Positions 8,498 to 11,287 of a stretch of DNA of 11,287 nt are shown here, one piece after another; positions within the stretch are counted from its first letter, which is position 1, and the number at the start of each line of letters is the position of its first letter. Position numbers and translations under genes: made by a program. This DNA is from Planctomycetota bacterium (GTDB lineage Bacteria; Planctomycetota; Planctomycetia; Pirellulales; UBA7805), in assembly GCA_030605285.1 (NCBI GenBank), contig JAUWIQ010000022.1, positions 1 through 11,287 of the forward strand, read 5' to 3'. The notes under the pieces were generated by a model. The model had not been told where the DNA came from. It saw nothing but the letters and a program-made list of their open reading frames with translations, and ran no database searches.

Positions 8498-8629
8498 AAC
8501 TCTCTATTTCTGTTCGCCAAGACTTACAACAATTCACGCACAGCGGATATTCTCTTAATGATTTTAAAACCAGTTCGCTACCGTTTGTACGTCCTATTCA
8601 TGATGAAACCAAATCCCGACATGCATGCC

Positions 8630-9025
8630 CTACCAGACTTCACAAAGGACCTCGCCACCTAGATTCCGTTGTCGTGCTTCCCGATCTGAGATCACACCGC
8701 GGCTTGTACTCACAATGGAGATTCCCAATCCGTTGAGAATGGGACGCAGGTTCGTTGCGCCGTTATAGACTCGCCTGCCTGGTTTGCTTACACGTTTGAT
8801 GTGTCGAATCACACGTTCGCCGTTGGGCCCATATTTCAGATCCAGACGAATCGCAGGAAATTTGGTTTCCGTAGATTCATTCCAGTCCCAGATGTACCCC
8901 TCACGTTTGAGTACTTCGGCCATGCCACGTTTAACCTTAGACGAGGGAACCTCGACATTAGGTCGCTCAATCCGTACTGCATTACGGATACGAGTTAACA
9001 TATCGGCGATCGGATCAGTCATCAT
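8630..9025 (-). CDS. rpsH: 30S ribosomal protein S8
   Basis: This 131-residue protein binds the central domain of 16S rRNA early in 30S assembly. In E. coli it also represses the spc operon by binding its own mRNA near rplE. The N-terminal start TDPIADMLTRIRNA is typical. The C-terminal STSRGVISDREAR segment (106-118) and the GGEVLCEVW ending match the family signature. The start has two adjacent in-frame ATG codons (9025 and 9022), and either may be used. A strong GGGGAG (complement of 9037-9042) lies 11 bases upstream and abuts the rpsN stop. A third, out-of-frame ATG at 9035 stops after six codons. No copy of a proven S8-binding mRNA element could be identified by eye. Confidence 0.97.
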   Translation of the reverse strand: MMTDPIADMLTRIRNAVRIERPNVEVPSSKVKRGMAEVLKREGYIWDWNESTETKFPAIRLDLKYGPNGERVIRHIKRVSKPGRRVYNGATNLRPILNGLGISIVSTSRGVISDREARQRNLGGEVLCEVW

Positions 9026-9043
9026 CGCGGTGCATTCTCCCCT

Positions 9044-9229
9044 TTACCAACTTGCTTTCTTAACGCCGGGAATCACTCCCTCATCTGCCAGATTCCGAAA
9101 ACAGATCCGGCAAACACCAAATTTTCGGTAGACGGACCGTGGCCGCCCGCACAATTTGCATCGCCTCTCGATACGAGAGGAAAATTTCGGGCTTCTCAGC
9201 GATTTAGCGATTTTTGATTTACTTGCCAT
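9044..9229 (-). CDS. rpsN: 30S ribosomal protein S14, zinc-binding short form (type Z)
   Basis: This 61-residue protein of the 30S head sits close to 16S rRNA helices near the decoding region. It is the short, zinc-ribbon version: cysteines 24, 27, 40 and 43 form CX2C-X12-CX2C. The long zinc-free S14 of about 100 residues lacks these cysteines. The ending PGVKKASW is the family hallmark. The ATG at 9229 has no clear Shine-Dalgarno sequence. It follows rplE after 84 bases that contain a small palindromic hairpin, and rpsH starts 18 bases after its stop. Organisms with a type Z protein sometimes carry a zinc-free paralogue elsewhere under zinc control; this window cannot show that. Confidence 0.97.
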   Translation of the reverse strand: MASKSKIAKSLRSPKFSSRIERRCKLCGRPRSVYRKFGVCRICFRNLADEGVIPGVKKASW

Positions 9230-9274
9230 AGAGAATTTGCTGTGGTTTCAGTTGTTTGTGTATCTGGATTAAAT

Positions 9275-9292
9275 GAGGCCTCAAGAGGCCTC
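9275..9292 (-). repeat. Hairpin-forming double palindrome between rplE and rpsN
   Basis: The octamer GAGGCCTC, itself a perfect palindrome, occurs twice with two bases between copies. In RNA this can fold into a stem of six G/C-rich pairs with a six-base loop. On the coding (minus) strand it is followed by ATTTAATCC, not by a run of U, so it is a poor intrinsic terminator. It lies inside the ribosomal operon, which makes full termination unlikely. It may be an RNA-processing, stability or attenuation element. Confidence 0.5.
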
Positions 9293-9313
9293 TCTTTTCT
9301 TGGTGTTTGCTAG

Positions 9314-9910
9314 CTATGCCACTACGGCTTCTCCTTCTTGGCGCAAAGGCAATCCCAGACCCTCCAGGAGTTGGCGGGCCTCCTCGTTCCTGCTCGTTGA
9401 GGTCACGAGCGTGATGTTCATGCCCTGTACGTGGGTGTACTTGTCTGGATTGAGTTCCGGGAATACCAACTGTTCCGAAAGTCCCAGGCTGTAATTTCCG
9501 TGCCCATCGAATGCTTTGGCCTTGAGCCCCCGAAAGTCTCGAACGCGCGGAAGGGCCAGAGAAATAAGACGGTCCAGAAACTCATACATCCGAATCCCAC
9601 GCAACGTGACCATGCAGCCGACGGCAGATCCCTCACGGAGCCGGAACCCGGCCACCGACTTAGTCGCCAGTCGGATGGCTGGTTTCTGACCGGAAATTTC
9701 TGCCAGCGCCGACATCGCCATATCGAGGTGTTTTTTTTCGGTGACCGCACTGCCGACTCCCATACTGATCACGATTTTCTCCAGTCGCGGCAGCGAGAGA
9801 TGGTTTTTCCGCCCCAGTTGCTTGGCCAAGCCGGGGAGAATCTCTTGATCGTATTTTTCCTGAAGTCGTGATTTCATCGGATTGATTGCGCGTTTTTCGT
9901 TAGGGGGCAT
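9314..9910 (-). CDS. rplE: 50S ribosomal protein L5
   Basis: This 198-residue protein contacts 5S rRNA and the P-site tRNA in the central protuberance. Family features include LPRLEKIVISMGVG (40-53), the GQKPAIRLATKSVAGFRLREG segment (starting at 75), the LRGIRMYEFLDRL region (103-115), FPELNPDKY (150-158) and GMNITLVTS (163-171). It is about 19 residues longer than E. coli L5 (179), shared between the N-terminus and the C-terminus. The ATG at 9910 is taken as start although no good Shine-Dalgarno sequence precedes it. The methionine at residue 12 (9877) aligns better with shorter homologues and is a real alternative. An A8 run (complement of 9731-9738) encodes Glu-Lys-Lys. Confidence 0.96.
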   Translation of the reverse strand: MPPNEKRAINPMKSRLQEKYDQEILPGLAKQLGRKNHLSLPRLEKIVISMGVGSAVTEKKHLDMAMSALAEISGQKPAIRLATKSVAGFRLREGSAVGCMVTLRGIRMYEFLDRLISLALPRVRDFRGLKAKAFDGHGNYSLGLSEQLVFPELNPDKYTHVQGMNITLVTSTSRNEEARQLLEGLGLPLRQEGEAVVA

Positions 9911-9931
9911 CTCTTTTTTACAGGGGGATTT

Positions 9932-10333
9932 CTAGGCCTTGCTACTCTCAGGGCTTTTCTTGGCTGGAGAGACCTCATCGATGACAGCTTGTACTTTTGC
10001 CTCTTTTAGATCGATACCTTTCGCTACCAGTTCCACGGCTTGGCGCCGGGAATAACGATGCTTTGCACCCTCCGGGTCAAAATAATATCCAATCCGTGTC
10101 GGTTGGGATGTATGCGGGCAGATATACATCACGTTGGAGACGTCCACGGGCATTTCCTTGGACAACTGCCCGCCCCTCGGGTTTTTTTGACTGCGCTGGA
10201 CGTGCTTCCTTACGCGGTTGATCCCCTCGACCACAACACGGCGTTTTTCCTTGAGTATTTTGAGCACGCGGCCCCGTGTGCCTTTGTCGGCACCTGCCAT
10301 GATTTCCACGTTATCGTTAAGTCGAATATGCAT
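9932..10333 (-). CDS. rplX: 50S ribosomal protein L24
   Basis: This 133-residue protein starts 50S assembly and lies at the exit of the peptide tunnel. The N-terminal KOW motif spans about residues 6-33, with the pattern AGADKGTRGRVLKI, followed by VVEGINRVRKH (34-44) and VDVSNVMYICP (63-73). Homologues usually end near residue 105. Here about 28 extra residues follow: a helix-like stretch with ELVAKGIDLKEAKV and then a Lys/Ser-rich tail. The start codon overlaps the rplN stop by one base (TAATG), a classical reinitiation junction. rplE begins 21 bases after its stop. Confidence 0.97.
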   Translation of the reverse strand: MHIRLNDNVEIMAGADKGTRGRVLKILKEKRRVVVEGINRVRKHVQRSQKNPRGGQLSKEMPVDVSNVMYICPHTSQPTRIGYYFDPEGAKHRYSRRQAVELVAKGIDLKEAKVQAVIDEVSPAKKSPESSKA

Positions 10334-10701
10334 TACACCACCTCGCTGGCGAGGCTAACAATTTTCATGAAACGACGCTCCCGCAATTCACGGGCCACGG
10401 CACCGAAAATGCGCGTGCCTCGCGGATTTTGTTCCGCATCGATAATCACCACCGCATTGCTGTCGAATCGCACATAGCTTCCGTCCTCACGCCGTGTCGG
10501 CGATTTGCATCGCACGATCACCGCACGAACGACCGTTTTTTTCTTGATGTCACTGCCCGGAATTACCGACTTCACACTACATACGATCACGTCACCAAGT
10601 CCCGCTGTGCGTCGTTTAGTGCCTCCTAGCACCTTAATGCACATGACCTCTTTCGCGCCGGTGTTATCGGCGACATTCAGTCGTGTTTGCATTTGAATCA
10701 T
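10333..10701 (-). CDS. rplN: 50S ribosomal protein L14
   Basis: This 122-residue protein forms part of the subunit interface (bridge contacts with 16S rRNA) next to L19. It begins [16 protein letters not shown], which aligns end to end with other L14 proteins (123 residues in E. coli). An in-frame ATG at 10743 would add 14 residues without family similarity, so 10701 is the start. Conserved parts include [12 protein letters not shown] (20-31), the [12 protein letters not shown] strand (76-87) and [15 protein letters not shown] (94-108). The start codon overlaps the TGA of a small upstream open frame in an ATGA junction. The stop overlaps the rplX ATG by one base. Confidence 0.98.
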   Translation of the reverse strand: MIQMQTRLNVADNTGAKEVMCIKVLGGTKRRTAGLGDVIVCSVKSVIPGSDIKKKTVVRAVIVRCKSPTRREDGSYVRFDSNAVVIIDAEQNPRGTRIFGAVARELRERRFMKIVSLASEVV

Positions 10702-10835
10702 CGATACATCCAGTATTCCATCTGCATTCTGGCAATCGCCCACTCAGCGGCCACGCCAGGATGCTCAATTGATTTATTCGCCGCAGCTTCTTCCAAAATT
10801 TCGCCTCGTCCAATTTTCCATTGCCCTACGCCCAT
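10698..10835 (-). CDS. Candidate small protein between rpsQ and rplN, function unknown
   Basis: This open frame of 45 codons fills the whole spacer between rpsQ and rplN. Its ATG lies four bases after the rpsQ stop, and its TGA overlaps the rplN ATG as ATGA, the junction also used by rpsE-rplO. The product begins [16 protein letters not shown]. It has an acidic, alanine-rich middle and an aromatic, methionine-rich end with three of its tryptophans (6, 32, 42) well spread and terminal Arg45. It shows no signal peptide, membrane segment or metal motif, and I do not recognise the family. An in-frame ATG at 10856 would add seven residues and overlap rpsQ by 17 bases. The only Shine-Dalgarno-like sequence before the 10835 ATG (AGGG) is too close. 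Chance openness over 46 codons is not negligible, so the case rests on the junctions. Confidence 0.45.
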   Translation of the reverse strand: MGVGQWKIGRGEILEEAAANKSIEHPGVAAEWAIARMQMEYWMYR

Positions 10836-10844
10836 TGCCCTACG
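10818..10844. repeat. Tandem 13-base direct repeat at the rpsQ stop
   Basis: CCATTGCCCTACG occurs at 10818-10830 and again at 10832-10844, one base apart (period 14). The right copy contains the rpsQ stop codon and the ATG of the small downstream open frame. The left copy repeats the same TAG and ATG in a different frame. It looks like a recent small duplication. Confidence 0.8.
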
Positions 10845-11154
10845 TGCCGTCCGCATCGGCCTCTGCCGTTTCAGCCGCTTTCGCGGCTTTCATGGCGGCC
10901 AGATCTACGGCCCCACTTTTCGCGACGACGCGCACAAGTTGCCACCGCTTGGTTTTGGATAGAGGTCGGGATTCAATAATTTCTACCGTGTCGCCCATCT
11001 TAGACTCTTCTTTTTCATCGTGTACGTGACAGATGGTGCGTCGGCGTAAATATTTCTTGTACTTGGGATGCTGGATCAGCCTCGGCAGCTCGACGCGCCG
11101 AGTTTTGGTCGCACTGTCACGTGTGACGATCCCTATTGCCACTTTCTTTGGCAT
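10840..11154 (-). CDS. rpsQ: 30S ribosomal protein S17
   Basis: This 104-residue primary 16S rRNA-binding protein has an OB fold and stabilises the 5' domain of the small subunit. The early strand GIVTRDSATKTRRVEL (8-23), YKKYLRRRT (32-40) and the family signature GDTVEIIESRPLSKTKRW (54-71) are all present. E. coli S17 has 84 residues. Here an extra tail of about 25 residues, rich in alanine with alternating Lys and acidic residues, follows the core, and a short direct repeat covers its stop codon. The ATG at 11154 is preceded by AGGAG (complement of 11161-11165) at a six-base spacing. It lies 27 bases after the rpmC stop. Confidence 0.97.
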   Translation of the reverse strand: MPKKVAIGIVTRDSATKTRRVELPRLIQHPKYKKYLRRRTICHVHDEKEESKMGDTVEIIESRPLSKTKRWQLVRVVAKSGAVDLAAMKAAKAAETAEADADGT

Positions 11155-11181
11155 CTTCCACTCCTGCCGTTGTTGTCGCGA

Positions 11182-11287
11182 TTATGCGCCACTGCCTATC
11201 GCCTTCAGTTCGCGCTCACGTTGTATCGTTTTAATCCGGGCGATTAATCGCCGGTTTTTCCTTAGCTCGGAGGGTGCATCAAGCCGC
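11182..11287 (-). CDS. rpmC: 50S ribosomal protein L29, C-terminal part (runs off the window)
   Basis: The last 34 codons of a gene enter from the right edge and end in TAA at 11182-11184. The visible product includes SELRKNRRLIARIKTIQRE and a short Gly/Ala end. This matches the second helix of L29, which ends in an LRK..IAR(I/L)KT(I/V)..ER pattern. L29 sits beside the peptide exit tunnel and helps dock trigger factor and SRP. Its place directly before rpsQ is the universal rpmC-rpsQ order. About half of the gene, including the start, lies outside the window. Confidence 0.9.
   Translation of the reverse strand, partial: RLDAPSELRKNRRLIARIKTIQRERELKAIGSGA

Noticed and set aside
9902..9927. 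AGGGGG repeated 20 bases apart around the rplE start
   Set aside because: The copies are short and the flanking bases diverge; it is noted only because the rplE start is uncertain.
10702..10743. A longer rplN starting at 10743
   Set aside because: L14 proteins begin MIQ-x-x-T; the extra 14 residues are not conserved and overlap another frame.

Overview
The window is an ordinary-looking piece of bacterial chromosome dominated by the downstream part of a ribosomal-protein (spc-type) operon on the minus strand. Read in the direction of transcription (right to left) the order is rpmC (3' end only), rpsQ, a candidate unannotated small gene, rplN, rplX, rplE, rpsN, rpsH, rplF, rplR, rpsE, rplO, secY, adk, map and then acs (acetyl-CoA synthetase). 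A phosphohexomutase of the phosphoglucosamine mutase type (glmM-like) lies at the left end on the plus strand and converges on acs, with only 19 bases between the two stop codons.

Organism (inference, not proof): the sequence is moderately GC-rich. L30 (rpmD) is absent between rpsE and rplO, S14 is the short zinc-binding form, adenylate kinase has the short lid, S17 and L24 carry C-terminal extensions, Shine-Dalgarno sequences are often weak, and the cluster stops after map instead of continuing into infA-rpmJ-rpsM-rpsK-rpsD-rpoA-rplQ. Together with the archaeal-like sugar loop of the phosphohexomutase, this best fits a member of the Planctomycetota, perhaps Pirellulales. No single feature is diagnostic.

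Layout: 1-151 is a leader with a possible -10 box and a good ribosome binding site. 152-1501 is the phosphohexomutase. 1521-3479 is acs. 3524-5016 holds map and adk, and 5030-6412 holds secY. 6512-11287 holds the ribosomal proteins. No intergenic stretch exceeds 151 bases. No rRNA, tRNA, CRISPR array, insertion sequence, integrase or toxin/defence gene was found.

How it works together: the ribosomal proteins build the 30S subunit (S17, S14, S8, S5) and the 50S subunit (L29, L14, L24, L5, L6, L18, L15). SecY forms the translocon that docks on the ribosome exit tunnel, Map trims initiator methionine from nascent chains, and Adk balances adenine nucleotides. Acs activates acetate and yields AMP, which Adk recycles; its position 44 bases behind map suggests possible co-transcription.

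The most interesting unexplained item is a 45-codon open frame that fills the whole rpsQ-rplN spacer (10698-10835). It starts four bases after the rpsQ stop and ends in an ATGA overlap with the rplN start. A 13-base tandem duplication sits at its start codon. I found no larger novel system in the window.
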